A DNA stretch of 51,913 nucleotides, taken from positions 25,351 to 77,263 of the forward strand of contig DJCM01000010.1 in the NCBI GenBank assembly GCA_002430545.1, in the 5' to 3' direction. Source of the DNA: Flavobacteriaceae bacterium UBA5950 (lineage in GTDB: Bacteria > Bacteroidota > Bacteroidia > Flavobacteriales > Flavobacteriaceae). The position numbers and the translations under genes were made by a program. Position 1 is the first letter of the stretch, and the number at the start of each line of letters is the position of its first letter. The notes beneath the pieces were generated by a model that was not told the DNA's origin, ran no database searches, and saw only the letters and a program-made list of their open reading frames with translations. Positions 17,794 through 26,020 of this stretch are shown one piece after another.

Positions 17794-18258
17794 ATGCAAA
17801 AACAAGTCAATATCAAAAACAAGCGCGCTCGTTTTGAATATGAGCTGATCGACCAGTACACTGCTGGGATCGTATTGACAGGCACGGAAATCAAATCCAT
17901 TCGTGCTGCGAAGGCTTCTATTGCCGAAAGTTTTTGTGAATTTAATGATCGTGGAGAGCTGTTTGTCATCAATATGTCTATCGAAACCTACAGTCATGGT
18001 GGGTATGTCAATCATCGAGTGAGAGCCGATCGAAAGTTGTTATTGCAAAAAAAAGAACTTCGAAAATTATATAAAGAGGTCAAAAATGTGGGGCTAACAA
18101 TTGTGCCACTCAACTTGTTTATCAGCGATAAAGGCTATGCAAAACTTCGCATTGCTTTGGCGCGAGGTAAAAAGATTCATGACAAAAGAGAAACCATCAA
18201 AGACAGGGACAACAAAAGGCAGCTCGATCGTGTGAAAAAGAGTTATTCGAATCGATAA
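17794..18258 (+). CDS. smpB: SsrA-binding protein SmpB
   Basis: The 154-residue protein has the SmpB oligonucleotide-binding barrel: NIKNKRARFEYELIDQYTAG, VLTGTEIKSIRAAKASIAES, INMSIETYSHGGYVNHRV and LRKLYKEVKNVGLTIVPLNLF. Its basic tail (KKIHDKRETIKDRDNKRQ) enters the mRNA channel during trans-translation. With tmRNA it frees stalled ribosomes; the tmRNA gene is not in this window. The ATG lies 4 nt after a perfect -7 element. The stop codon abuts that of convergent pcm without a gap. Confidence 0.97.
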   Translation: MQKQVNIKNKRARFEYELIDQYTAGIVLTGTEIKSIRAAKASIAESFCEFNDRGELFVINMSIETYSHGGYVNHRVRADRKLLLQKKELRKLYKEVKNVGLTIVPLNLFISDKGYAKLRIALARGKKIHDKRETIKDRDNKRQLDRVKKSYSNR

Positions 18259-18900
18259 TCAGTTCTTGTCCGACAACATGGGAACAAATCGAAAACTCCC
18301 GTGTTTTTGCTTTTCAAATTCTTTAGCAGATGTTCGAACAATCAAAATCATCTCTTGGGTTTCCTTCCCAACAGGGATCACCATGCGACCACCAATCGCG
18401 AGTTGATCTAAAAGTGGATTGGGGATTTCAGCAGCACCTGCTGTGACCAAAATTCGATCAAAAGGAGCAAAGGCAGGAAGACCCTTATAACCATCGCCGA
18501 ACACTAGTTTTTTTGGGTGATAGCCCAACTTTGACAACTGACGCATACTATATCGATACAACTGGTGTTGCCTTTCAATTGAATACACATCAACGCCCAT
18601 CAAGGCTAAAACAGCTGTTTGATAGCCCGAGCCTGTACCGATTTCGAGTACCCTCTGCCCTTGTTCTGCTTGCACGAGCTGGGTTTGAAATGCAACTGTA
18701 TAAGGCTGAGAAATCGTTTGTTCTGCAGCGATGGGAAATGCTTTATCCTGGTAGGCATGCGATTCAAAACTGCTATCCATAAACAAATGGCGAGGGATGG
18801 TGCCAATGGCAGACAAAACATCCTCGTTGGTAATTCCTTTGGTACGCAGCTGTTCGACCAAATGCCTGCGCATTCCTTGATGCTTGGTGGTATCAATCAC
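18259..18900 (-). CDS. pcm: Protein-L-isoaspartate O-methyltransferase
   Basis: The 213-residue enzyme uses SAM to methylate L-isoaspartyl residues and so starts repair of aged proteins. Motifs: TISQPYTVAFQTQLVQ (~60), motif I RVLEIGTGSGYQTAVLAL (~82), ERQHQLYRYSMRQL, GYKGLPAFAPFDRILVTAGAAEIP, and a C-terminal GGRMVIPVG. The start is GTG (18898-18900), because MIDTTKHQGMRRHLVEQL aligns with family N-termini and a stop codon lies just upstream in frame; ATG 18873 would truncate that conserved start. It is divergent from the Gfo/Idh/MocA gene. Confidence 0.94.
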   Translation of the reverse strand: MIDTTKHQGMRRHLVEQLRTKGITNEDVLSAIGTIPRHLFMDSSFESHAYQDKAFPIAAEQTISQPYTVAFQTQLVQAEQGQRVLEIGTGSGYQTAVLALMGVDVYSIERQHQLYRYSMRQLSKLGYHPKKLVFGDGYKGLPAFAPFDRILVTAGAAEIPNPLLDQLAIGGRMVIPVGKETQEMILIVRTSAKEFEKQKHGSFRFVPMLSDKN

Positions 18901-18957
18901 GTCATAAAATTACAAAGACTTTGGCTATTTTCTAAGAAATAATTTATCGATAAAGCC

Positions 18958-18965
18958 TACATTTG
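18958..18965 (+). promoter_or_regulatory. -7 element of the Gfo/Idh/MocA gene
   Basis: TACATTTG fits TAnnTTTG and ends 5 nt before ATG 18971, so the transcript probably starts at or one base before the start codon. There is no TTG 17-23 nt upstream; the nearest (18921-18923) is 34 nt away. Confidence 0.55.
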
Positions 18966-18970
18966 TAGCT

Positions 18971-19939
18971 ATGGATAAAAAACTTAAGATTGGGGTTCTT
19001 GGCGCTGGTCATTTGGGAAAAATACACCTGCGCTTATTGAAGGAATCCAACCACTTTGATTTGGTTGGTTTTTATGATACACAACCTCAGATTGCAGCTA
19101 AAATATCTAGGGAGTTTGGATATCGATCATTTTCGGACATTAATCAATTGCTTCAGGCTGTTGATGTAGTCGATATTGTCACCCCAACACTCACGCATTT
19201 TGATTTGGCAAAAAAAGCACTTCAAAATGGATTGCATGTATTTTTGGAAAAGCCAATCACTGCAACTGTTGAAGAGGCGAATGAATTGGTTTCTTTAGCC
19301 AAATCAAAAGGGCTTTTGGGGATGGTTGGTCAAGTTGAAAGATTTAATCAAGCGTTTAGAGCAGCACATTCGTATATCAAAGATCCCAAGTTTATCGAAG
19401 CACATCGATTGGCAGAGTTCAACCCTAGAGGAACAGATGTTTCTGTGATTTTAGATTTGATGATTCACGACATTGATGCGATTCTGAGTGTGGTCAAATC
19501 CAAGGTGATCAATGTCCAAGCCAATGGAGTATCTGTCATTAGTCAAACGCCTGATATTGCAAATGCAAGATTGCAGTTTGAAAATGGCTGTGTTGCGAAT
19601 TTGACAGCAAGTAGAATATCCTTAAAAACAATGCGTAAGTCTCGCTTTTTTCAGCAAGATGCTTATGTTTCTGTTGACTATTTTGAGAAGAAAGTTGAAA
19701 TTGTTCGCATGCAAGATGCACCAAAATCAACTGAAGATTTTGCAATGATTTTAAAGAATGCAGAAGGGGTTGAAAAGCAGATTTTCTTTGACAACCCTGA
19801 AGTTCTAGAAAGCAATGCAATTTTATCCGAATTGGAGAGTTTTGCCGACGCCATACGAAAGAATAAAGAACCTGTCGTATCTTTACAGGCAGGAACTTCA
19901 GCACTTGAGGTTGCCTACCAAATCATAAACTGTTTTTAG
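18971..19939 (+). CDS. Gfo/Idh/MocA family NAD(P)-dependent oxidoreductase
   Basis: The 322-residue protein has a Rossmann fold at the N-terminus (GVLGAGHLGKIHLRLL, ~8-23), the family EKPI motif (HVFLEKPITATVEEA, ~91) with its conserved lysine, and a C-terminal alpha/beta domain with LMIHDIDAIL. Members oxidise or reduce sugars, inositols or biliverdin-like substrates; the substrate is not evident. It starts a run of five plus-strand genes with tiny or negative gaps (DUF1015, PLP-binding protein, exonuclease fusion, miaA), a mixed housekeeping operon. Confidence 0.9.
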   Translation: MDKKLKIGVLGAGHLGKIHLRLLKESNHFDLVGFYDTQPQIAAKISREFGYRSFSDINQLLQAVDVVDIVTPTLTHFDLAKKALQNGLHVFLEKPITATVEEANELVSLAKSKGLLGMVGQVERFNQAFRAAHSYIKDPKFIEAHRLAEFNPRGTDVSVILDLMIHDIDAILSVVKSKVINVQANGVSVISQTPDIANARLQFENGCVANLTASRISLKTMRKSRFFQQDAYVSVDYFEKKVEIVRMQDAPKSTEDFAMILKNAEGVEKQIFFDNPEVLESNAILSELESFADAIRKNKEPVVSLQAGTSALEVAYQIINCF

Positions 19940-19941
19940 CA

Positions 19942-21099
19942 ATGGATTTAGCCCCATTTAAAGCCATTCGACCTAAGCCTCAACACATGCAAGCATGGGT
20001 CAATCGTCAAATTGATGATTACTTCGAATATCTAACTGAAGAGATTGATTTTATTTCCCTTATCCAACCTGGTGTTGGTAAGTCAGAAGAAATAAGGACT
20101 CGTTTAAAATCATATCAAAAACAAAATCTTTTGGTGACTAATGCAGAGCCGAGCTTATACCTTCTCCAAATACAAGATGACGATGTCCAAACCCTGGGCT
20201 TTATTGGTTGTGCAGATACATCATTGCTAGTGAACAAAACAATACGACCTCATGAGGATGTCAAAAAGGATCAAATAAAACACTTTAAGGAATATATTCA
20301 AAACACCCAACTCAACGCAGAGCCTGTTATGCTTTGCCATCCCCCCAACAAGGAACTTGAGTATATCAGTTATTTGTTTACAAACACAAAACCCTTTTTT
20401 TCTTTTGAAAGAGAATGCATCCAATACAGGCTTTGGCGAATGAATCATCCAAACCTTATCACTCGAGTAAACAACGCTTTACGATCGATTGACAAGCTAT
20501 ATATTGCTGATGGACATCATCGCAGTTTTTCTTCACTTTCTTATGCCAAAGAGGACCAAAGCAAAAATCAATTTATGGTCATGGTACTCCCCCATCAACA
20601 GATCGAGATTGGTAGTTTTTGTAGAATGTTTAAGACGTTAAAAGACTTGCGAACTGATCATTTTATTGCGCAACTATCCACCAGCTTTACTGTAGAAAAA
20701 TTGTCACCGCACAAGCCTCCAAGTAATGCATTTGAGTTTTGCATGTATATTGGTGGAAGTTGGTTTCGATTGACTTCAAATCGCAGCAAAACTGCAACTT
20801 CAACACTCAGCCGCGTCCCAACAACAATCATTTATGAGGATATTGCAAAGCCTCTGCTTGACATTCAAGACTTGCAATACGATAAGCAACTTTGCTATTA
20901 TAATTATGATCGCTCAGGTCAACAGATGAAAGCGGCAGTAGATGAAGGGGCATTTATTTTTGGTTTTGAACACCACCCAATTCCTTTCTCTGATATCATC
21001 TCATCAGTTGATGAATGTGATTTACTTCCCAAAAAAAGCACAAATATCAAACCAAAACCTTTGCTCGGTATGCTTATCTTTGATTTTTTATCACAATGA
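19942..21099 (+). CDS. DUF1015 family protein
   Basis: This 385-residue protein belongs to DUF1015, a widespread family without an established reaction. It starts DLAPFKAIRPKPQHM, matching family N-termini that read 'PFRALRP'. The strongest motif is YIADGHHRSFSSLSYA (~residue 190), whose ADGHHR core suggests a metal or nucleotide site, as seen in ParB-like/HAD-unrelated folds; that function is inference. In Bacteroidota it is often beside 3-phosphoglycerate dehydrogenase, whereas here the serC-serA locus is 20 kb away. Its stop overlaps the next ATG (ATGA, 21096-21099), showing translational coupling. Confidence 0.85.
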   Translation: MDLAPFKAIRPKPQHMQAWVNRQIDDYFEYLTEEIDFISLIQPGVGKSEEIRTRLKSYQKQNLLVTNAEPSLYLLQIQDDDVQTLGFIGCADTSLLVNKTIRPHEDVKKDQIKHFKEYIQNTQLNAEPVMLCHPPNKELEYISYLFTNTKPFFSFERECIQYRLWRMNHPNLITRVNNALRSIDKLYIADGHHRSFSSLSYAKEDQSKNQFMVMVLPHQQIEIGSFCRMFKTLKDLRTDHFIAQLSTSFTVEKLSPHKPPSNAFEFCMYIGGSWFRLTSNRSKTATSTLSRVPTTIIYEDIAKPLLDIQDLQYDKQLCYYNYDRSGQQMKAAVDEGAFIFGFEHHPIPFSDIISSVDECDLLPKKSTNIKPKPLLGMLIFDFLSQ

Positions 21100-21734
21100 T
21101 CAAAGAAAAACTTTCTGCTATCCTTTCATCGATTCCTTCCGAAGTGACCCTTGTGGCTGTATCCAAAACAAAGCCTATTGATCGGATTGAAGAGGCGTAT
21201 GAAAGTGGTCAGCTCGATTTTGGAGAAAACAAAGTGCAAGAGATGGTTGATAAAGCAGCAGTATTGCCCAAAAACATACGTTGGCACATGATTGGCCACC
21301 TGCAGCGCAATAAAGTGAAGTACATCGCACCATTTGTTTCCCTCATTCACAGTGTTGATAGTCCAAGATTATTGAATGAGATTGAAAAGCAAGGAAAGAA
21401 AAACGATAGAGTTATTGATTGTTTATTGCAAGTTCGAATTGCACAGGAAGAAACTAAGTTTGGGCTTACATTTAAAGATTGTGATGCCCTCCTAAAACAA
21501 TTTGATTGCTCCAATATTCGAATTAGAGGTCTAATGGGTATGGCAAGTTTTACAGCCAATCAAGACCAAATTGAAGAAGAGTTTAGGTCGCTACAACAGT
21601 ATTACGACCAACACCACTCGGAGCAACAGTGGGATATTCTATCGTTGGGCATGAGTGGAGATTATCCCCTTGCCTTGGCTTGTGGAAGCAATATGATTCG
21701 TGTTGGTAGCAGTATATTCGGAGCAAGAAATTAA
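21096..21734 (+). CDS. YggS/PLPBP family pyridoxal phosphate homeostasis protein
   Basis: The 212-residue protein is an alanine-racemase-like TIM barrel without the second domain. The PLP lysine is in VTLVAVSKTKPIDR (~26); other motifs are LDFGENKVQEM, RWHMIGHLQRNKVKYI, IRIRGLMGMASF, LSLGMSGDYPLAL and the closing MIRVGSSIFGAR. It buffers free PLP and affects amino and keto acid pools rather than catalysing a known reaction. It overlaps DUF1015 by ATGA and the next gene by TAATG. Confidence 0.94.
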   Translation: MIKEKLSAILSSIPSEVTLVAVSKTKPIDRIEEAYESGQLDFGENKVQEMVDKAAVLPKNIRWHMIGHLQRNKVKYIAPFVSLIHSVDSPRLLNEIEKQGKKNDRVIDCLLQVRIAQEETKFGLTFKDCDALLKQFDCSNIRIRGLMGMASFTANQDQIEEEFRSLQQYYDQHHSEQQWDILSLGMSGDYPLALACGSNMIRVGSSIFGARN

Positions 21735-23110
21735 TGTCTATGTACGCAGTAGTTGATGTCGAAACGACTGGGGGTAAATTTGGAGAAGAAGGCATCACAG
21801 AGATTGCCATCTATAAGTACGATGGCCTTAAGATCACAGATCAATTGATATCACTGATCAACCCTGAACGACCTATACAACCATTTGTTAAAAATCTCAC
21901 AGGAATCAGTGAGCGAATGTTGCGGAACGCTCCTAAATTTTATGAAATTGCAAAGCGTATTGTAGAAATCACAACTGATTGTGTTTTGGTGGCGCATAAT
22001 GCATCGTTTGATTATCGAATGCTACAGACTGAATTTGATCGATTGGGGTTTGATTTTGAGCGAAAAACCCTGTGCACTGTAGAATTATCCAAAAAACTCA
22101 TCCCTGATGTTGAGTCGTATAAGCTAGGGAAACTCGTTCGCAGTTTAGGGATTCCTTTGAGCGATCGTCACAGGGCTGCTGGCGATGCTAGAGCAACACT
22201 TGATCTGTTGAAAATTTTACTTCATAAAGATGGAGAAAAACACATTGTAAAAAATCTGATTAAATCTCATTCCAACACCAAAAAACCAAAGCATCTGCTC
22301 AAACTTCTCAAAACAGTACCAGCATCAATGGGTGTGTATTATCTCCACAACAGCAAAGGTGATGTCATCTATATCGGAAAGAGTAAAAACATGAAACGTC
22401 GTGTCAATCAACACTTTAGCAGTTCGGGAAAAAAGCAATTACGTATCCAACTCGAGACAGATTCAATCAGTGCTGAGGAGACAGGTAGTGAGTTGATTGC
22501 GTTGCTGAAAGAATTGGATGAAATCAAATTACACAAACCCAAACACAACAGGGTTTACAAAAGTAGCTTTATCAAGTTTGGGCTGAGTTTGGCTGAAAAT
22601 AAAAATGATTATCAAGTGTTGCGATTGGTACACGCCAGTTCAGAAGATGAATATCTCACGTCATTCAAAAATTTGAATCGTGCACGAAGCATATTGTTCC
22701 ATTATGCCGAAAAATACAGCTTGTGTTTACAACTGTTGAGTCTGGATAAAAAAGAAGGAGGATGTGGATTGTATCAAAAGCAACAATGCCTTGGGGCTTG
22801 TGTTGGAGAGGAGCCTGCAGAAAGTTACAACAAGCGTGTGCAGCAGCTCATTAATGATGTTGAGTTTCGTCATGCAGACATGGTGGTTGTAGATCGTGGT
22901 CGGAACCCTGAGGAGCAAAGTGTGATTTTGATTGAAAACAAGAAATTGGTTGGCTTTGGCTATATCAACTTGTCCCATCAAATTACGCATCCACAAGCAC
23001 TCAAAAACATCATCTACCCAATGAAAGATACGCGAGAAGCTAGGCATATCATCAAAAGCCACTTGCGAAAACACAAAACAGTAAAAGTTATACCATTGAA
23101 TTCTACCTAA
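21734..23110 (+). CDS. DEDDh 3'-5' exonuclease fused to a GIY-YIG nuclease domain
   Basis: The 458-residue protein has two nuclease modules. Residues 1-165 are a DnaQ-like exonuclease: ExoI VVDVETTGGKFGEEGITEIA, ExoII LVAHNASFDYRML, ExoIII HRAAGDARATLDLL, so all DEDDh residues are present. Residues ~195-275 are a GIY-YIG domain (MGVYYLHNSKGDVIYIGKSK, NMKRRVNQHF), as in UvrC and Cho. Further on a cysteine cluster CGLYQKQQCLGAC resembles the UvrC/Cho insert. It probably acts in excision repair, cutting and trimming at lesions, but the pathway is inferred. A second ATG at 21740 is an alternative start. It is followed directly by miaA. Confidence 0.92.
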   Translation: MSMYAVVDVETTGGKFGEEGITEIAIYKYDGLKITDQLISLINPERPIQPFVKNLTGISERMLRNAPKFYEIAKRIVEITTDCVLVAHNASFDYRMLQTEFDRLGFDFERKTLCTVELSKKLIPDVESYKLGKLVRSLGIPLSDRHRAAGDARATLDLLKILLHKDGEKHIVKNLIKSHSNTKKPKHLLKLLKTVPASMGVYYLHNSKGDVIYIGKSKNMKRRVNQHFSSSGKKQLRIQLETDSISAEETGSELIALLKELDEIKLHKPKHNRVYKSSFIKFGLSLAENKNDYQVLRLVHASSEDEYLTSFKNLNRARSILFHYAEKYSLCLQLLSLDKKEGGCGLYQKQQCLGACVGEEPAESYNKRVQQLINDVEFRHADMVVVDRGRNPEEQSVILIENKKLVGFGYINLSHQITHPQALKNIIYPMKDTREARHIIKSHLRKHKTVKVIPLNST

Positions 23111-24010
23111 ATGAACAAAACACTTATCACACTTTCAGGACCCACTGCAAGTGGTAAAACCTCAATCGCAATACGAATCGCAAAAGCGCTAGGTACTGAG
23201 ATTTTCTCTTGTGATTCACGACAATTTTATGAAGAGATGTCCATTGGCACTGCTGTTCCAACTGCTGCCGAACGTAAAGAGGTGCCTCATCATTTTATAC
23301 AGCACAAAAGCATACTCACCCCCTACTCAGTTGGGCAGTTTGAATCTGATGCCATAGGGTCGCTAAGCGACTATTTTAAGCAGAACGATATCGCTATTTT
23401 GGTGGGTGGTTCTGGTTTGTATATGCATGCTGTTGTGCATGGTATCGATCAATTCCCAGCAGTGTCAGAAGAAATTCGATCATCACTCGGCAAGCGATTA
23501 GAAACGAATGGCCTAGAAGATTTGCAAAAAGAATTACAAACGCTTGATCCTGAGCATTTCGAGAATATGGATATCAAAAACCCAAGCCGTGTTTTGCGTG
23601 CTTTGGGTGTTTGTTTGGCTGCTGGCAAACCCTATTCATCTTTTTTAAATCAGAAGAAACCACCACGCCACTTTGAGGTTTATCCATTGAGTGTTGAAAT
23701 TCCTAGGGCTCTACTTTATGATCGCATCAATGATCGAGTCGATCAAATGATCAATGCAGGGCTGCTGTTAGAAGCAGAACGTTTATATCCAATTCGAGAG
23801 CTTAATGCTTTACAAACTGTTGGGTATAAAGAGATATTTGATTTTTTTGATGAAAATATTGATTTAGATCAAGCCATCTCTCAAATCAAACAAAACACAA
23901 GGCATTATGCAAAACGCCAAATGACGTGGATTCGGAGAAAGGAAACAGATGCTCAAAAAATCAGTTACGATTGCACTGATGAGGAGTTGATGGCTGTATT
24001 GCCAAAGTAA
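23111..24010 (+). CDS. miaA: tRNA dimethylallyltransferase
   Basis: The 299-residue enzyme adds dimethylallyl to A37 of tRNAs that read codons starting with U. Motifs: P-loop LSGPTASGKTSIAIRIAKAL (~8-27), FSCDSRQFYEEMSIGTAVPT, PHHFIQHKSI, LVGGSGLYMHAVVHG (~98), NPSRVLRALGV and LNALQTVGYKEIFDF, ending QNTRHYAKRQMTWIRR. It starts immediately after the preceding stop (zero gap) and ends 5 nt from the convergent purC stop. Confidence 0.97.
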   Translation: MNKTLITLSGPTASGKTSIAIRIAKALGTEIFSCDSRQFYEEMSIGTAVPTAAERKEVPHHFIQHKSILTPYSVGQFESDAIGSLSDYFKQNDIAILVGGSGLYMHAVVHGIDQFPAVSEEIRSSLGKRLETNGLEDLQKELQTLDPEHFENMDIKNPSRVLRALGVCLAAGKPYSSFLNQKKPPRHFEVYPLSVEIPRALLYDRINDRVDQMINAGLLLEAERLYPIRELNALQTVGYKEIFDFFDENIDLDQAISQIKQNTRHYAKRQMTWIRRKETDAQKISYDCTDEELMAVLPK

Positions 24011-24015
24011 ACTGC

Positions 24016-24963
24016 TCAAAAATATGCTTTGAGATTGTGCCTCATACGCTTATCGATATTATCAGTAGAGGCTTTTTCAAAAGGGGCACCCATAATTTGT
24101 TCATAAAGCTCTATATATCGCTTTGATACACTTTCGATATAGCCATCATTCATCAATGGGAGTTGCTGACCACTCAGCCCTTGAAATCCATTGCGAATAA
24201 GCCATTGTCGAACAAACTCTTTGGAGAGTTGTTTTTGTGGCTCATCACTTTTTTGACGATCTTCATATCCCTCAGCATAAAAATAACGAGAGGAATCAGG
24301 CGTGTGAATTTCATCGATCAAAACGATGTTTCCATCAGTGTCTTTTCCGAACTCGTACTTTGTGTCAACAAGCAAAAGACCTTGTTTTGCAGCCAGTGCT
24401 GTACCTCTTGAAAATAACTTATTGGTGTAGTCTTTCAACTGATTATAATCCTGTTCAGATACAATACCCTTTTCCAAAATTTGTTCTTCACTGATGTCTT
24501 CATCGTGATCACCTTGTTCGGCTTTGGTTGCAGGTGTTATAATGGGTTTTGGAAAGGCATCATTTTCTTTCATACCCTCTGGCATGGCAACCCCACAGAG
24601 CAGTCGCTTTCCAGCTTTATATTCACGAGCAGAATGTCCAGACAAGTACCCACGAATAACCATTTCAATTTTAAATGGCGTACATTTTTTTCCAACAGCA
24701 ACATTGGGGTCTGGTGTTGAGAGAATCCAATTTGGAACCAGATCAGCAGTTGACTTCATCATTTGCGTTGCAATCTGATTTAGGATTTGACCTTTGAATG
24801 GAATGCCCCTAGGCATCACGACATCAAAAGCAGATAAACGATCTGTGGCAATCATAATGAGAGTGTCATCTGCCAAAGTATAAACCTCACGCACTTTGCC
24901 TGTGTACTTGTTGGTTTGACCAGCAAACGCAAAGTCAGTATGCATTAGCGTGTTTGCAGCCAT
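24016..24963 (-). CDS. purC: Phosphoribosylaminoimidazole-succinocarboxamide synthase (SAICAR synthase)
   Basis: The 315-residue protein is the long form also found in yeast Ade1 rather than the ~237-residue E. coli type. Motifs: YTGKVREVYTLADDTLIMIATDRLSAFD (~20-47), GIPFKGQILNQIA, MVIRGYLSGHSAREYKAG, PIITPATKAEQGDHDEDIS, LVDTKYEFGKD, LIDEIHTPDSSRYF and QWLIRNGFQG. It joins aspartate to CAIR using ATP in purine synthesis. Its ATG overlaps the phoH stop as TGATG (24961-24965), so the two are co-transcribed. Confidence 0.96.
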   Translation of the reverse strand: MAANTLMHTDFAFAGQTNKYTGKVREVYTLADDTLIMIATDRLSAFDVVMPRGIPFKGQILNQIATQMMKSTADLVPNWILSTPDPNVAVGKKCTPFKIEMVIRGYLSGHSAREYKAGKRLLCGVAMPEGMKENDAFPKPIITPATKAEQGDHDEDISEEQILEKGIVSEQDYNQLKDYTNKLFSRGTALAAKQGLLLVDTKYEFGKDTDGNIVLIDEIHTPDSSRYFYAEGYEDRQKSDEPQKQLSKEFVRQWLIRNGFQGLSGQQLPLMNDGYIESVSKRYIELYEQIMGAPFEKASTDNIDKRMRHNLKAYF

Positions 24964-25919
24964 CAGTTGTTATGCTCTGTTTTTTTATAAGCTTCGATCA
25001 CTTTTTTGACCAGTCTATGTCGTATCACATCTCGCCCATCAAGACGAATAACATCAATGCCTTTGACATCTGATAAAATAAGCAATGCCTCCTTTAGACC
25101 CGAGATCACACGTCGTGGCAAATCGATTTGCCCAGGGTCGCCTGTGATCACAAACTTGGTATTTTTACCCATTCGGGTCAAAAACATTTTCATTTGATTA
25201 TGGGTGGTGTTTTGGGCTTCGTCCAAAATAACAAAAGCATCATCAAGTGTACGCCCACGCATAAATGCCATTGGTGCAATTTGGATGGTCCCCTTTTCGA
25301 TGTAGCTCGACAGTTTCTCGGCAGGGATCATATCGCGCAGCGCATCGTACAAGGGCTGCATATATGGGTCTAGTTTTTCTTTTAAATCCCCAGGTAAAAA
25401 CCCAAGATTCTCGCCTGCCTCAACAGCTGGGCGCGTTAAAACGATTCGTTTGACTTCTTTGTTTTTAAGTGCTTTGACTGCCATTGCAACCCCTGTATAA
25501 GTCTTTCCTGTACCAGCAGGACCAACAGCAAATACCAAATCATTTGTCTGAATTGATTCGACCAATCGTGCTTGGTTGACTGTTCGAGCTTTGATGACTT
25601 TCCCACCAACACCATGCAGGATTTTTTGCACATCTGTACCGTCTAGTCCAAAATTGTCTTCAATTGAGGAAGTGAGGATTTTTTCAACAGTGTTATCGTC
25701 GAGGGAGTTATATTTTCCATAATGCATGATCAATCGATCTATTTGCTTTTCAAATTCTTCAAGAATTTCTTCCTCGCCATAGGCAGTAATGGTTTCGCCA
25801 CGCGCTACAATTTTTATCTTTGGAAAATATCGCTTGAGTATTGCGATGTTTTTACTTTTACTCCCACCATAAAAAATAGTTGGGTTTACTTCTGTGAGTT
25901 GTATAGAGATTTCATTCAA
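24963..25919 (-). CDS. PhoH family ATPase
   Basis: PhoH-like protein, ~318 residues. Its N-terminal KH-like part contains KIKIVARGETITAYGEEEILEEFEKQ. The ATPase domain shows Walker A AVGPAGTGKTYTGVAMAVKA (~138), RIVLTRPAVEAGENLGFLPG, Walker B FVILDEAQNTTHNQMKMFLTRMG and FVITGDPGQIDLPR. It is RNA-helicase-like and probably acts in RNA or ribosome metabolism; YbeZ is the E. coli counterpart. No ATG lies near the start: GTG 25949 and TTG 25919 are the options. TTG is preferred because it puts NEISIQLTE right after the initiator, as in homologues. The promoter lies upstream of both. Confidence 0.92.
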   Translation of the reverse strand: MNEISIQLTEVNPTIFYGGSKSKNIAILKRYFPKIKIVARGETITAYGEEEILEEFEKQIDRLIMHYGKYNSLDDNTVEKILTSSIEDNFGLDGTDVQKILHGVGGKVIKARTVNQARLVESIQTNDLVFAVGPAGTGKTYTGVAMAVKALKNKEVKRIVLTRPAVEAGENLGFLPGDLKEKLDPYMQPLYDALRDMIPAEKLSSYIEKGTIQIAPMAFMRGRTLDDAFVILDEAQNTTHNQMKMFLTRMGKNTKFVITGDPGQIDLPRRVISGLKEALLILSDVKGIDVIRLDGRDVIRHRLVKKVIEAYKKTEHNN

Positions 25920-25960
25920 TGGCAAAATGTTTAACAAAAAGGTCACCACTTTTTTTTTGG

Positions 25961-25980
25961 TAACTTTGAAGTCAAAATTA
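25961..25980. promoter_or_regulatory. Interlocked divergent -7 elements of phoH and the SAM hydrolase gene
   Basis: Plus-strand TAACTTTG (25961-25968) and minus-strand TAATTTTG (25980-25973) form an inverted repeat with a 4-bp spacer. Each predicted transcription start falls inside the other's -7 element. No TTG box is at the ideal distance for either. Confidence 0.5.
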
Positions 25981-26020
25981 ACGAATTTTGTCTTCTGTGG
26001 CTTAATTTAAAGTTATCAAT

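Noticed and set aside
18901..18970. A promoter for pcm on the minus strand
   Set aside because: No TAnnTTTG could be found on the minus strand between pcm and the oxidoreductase.
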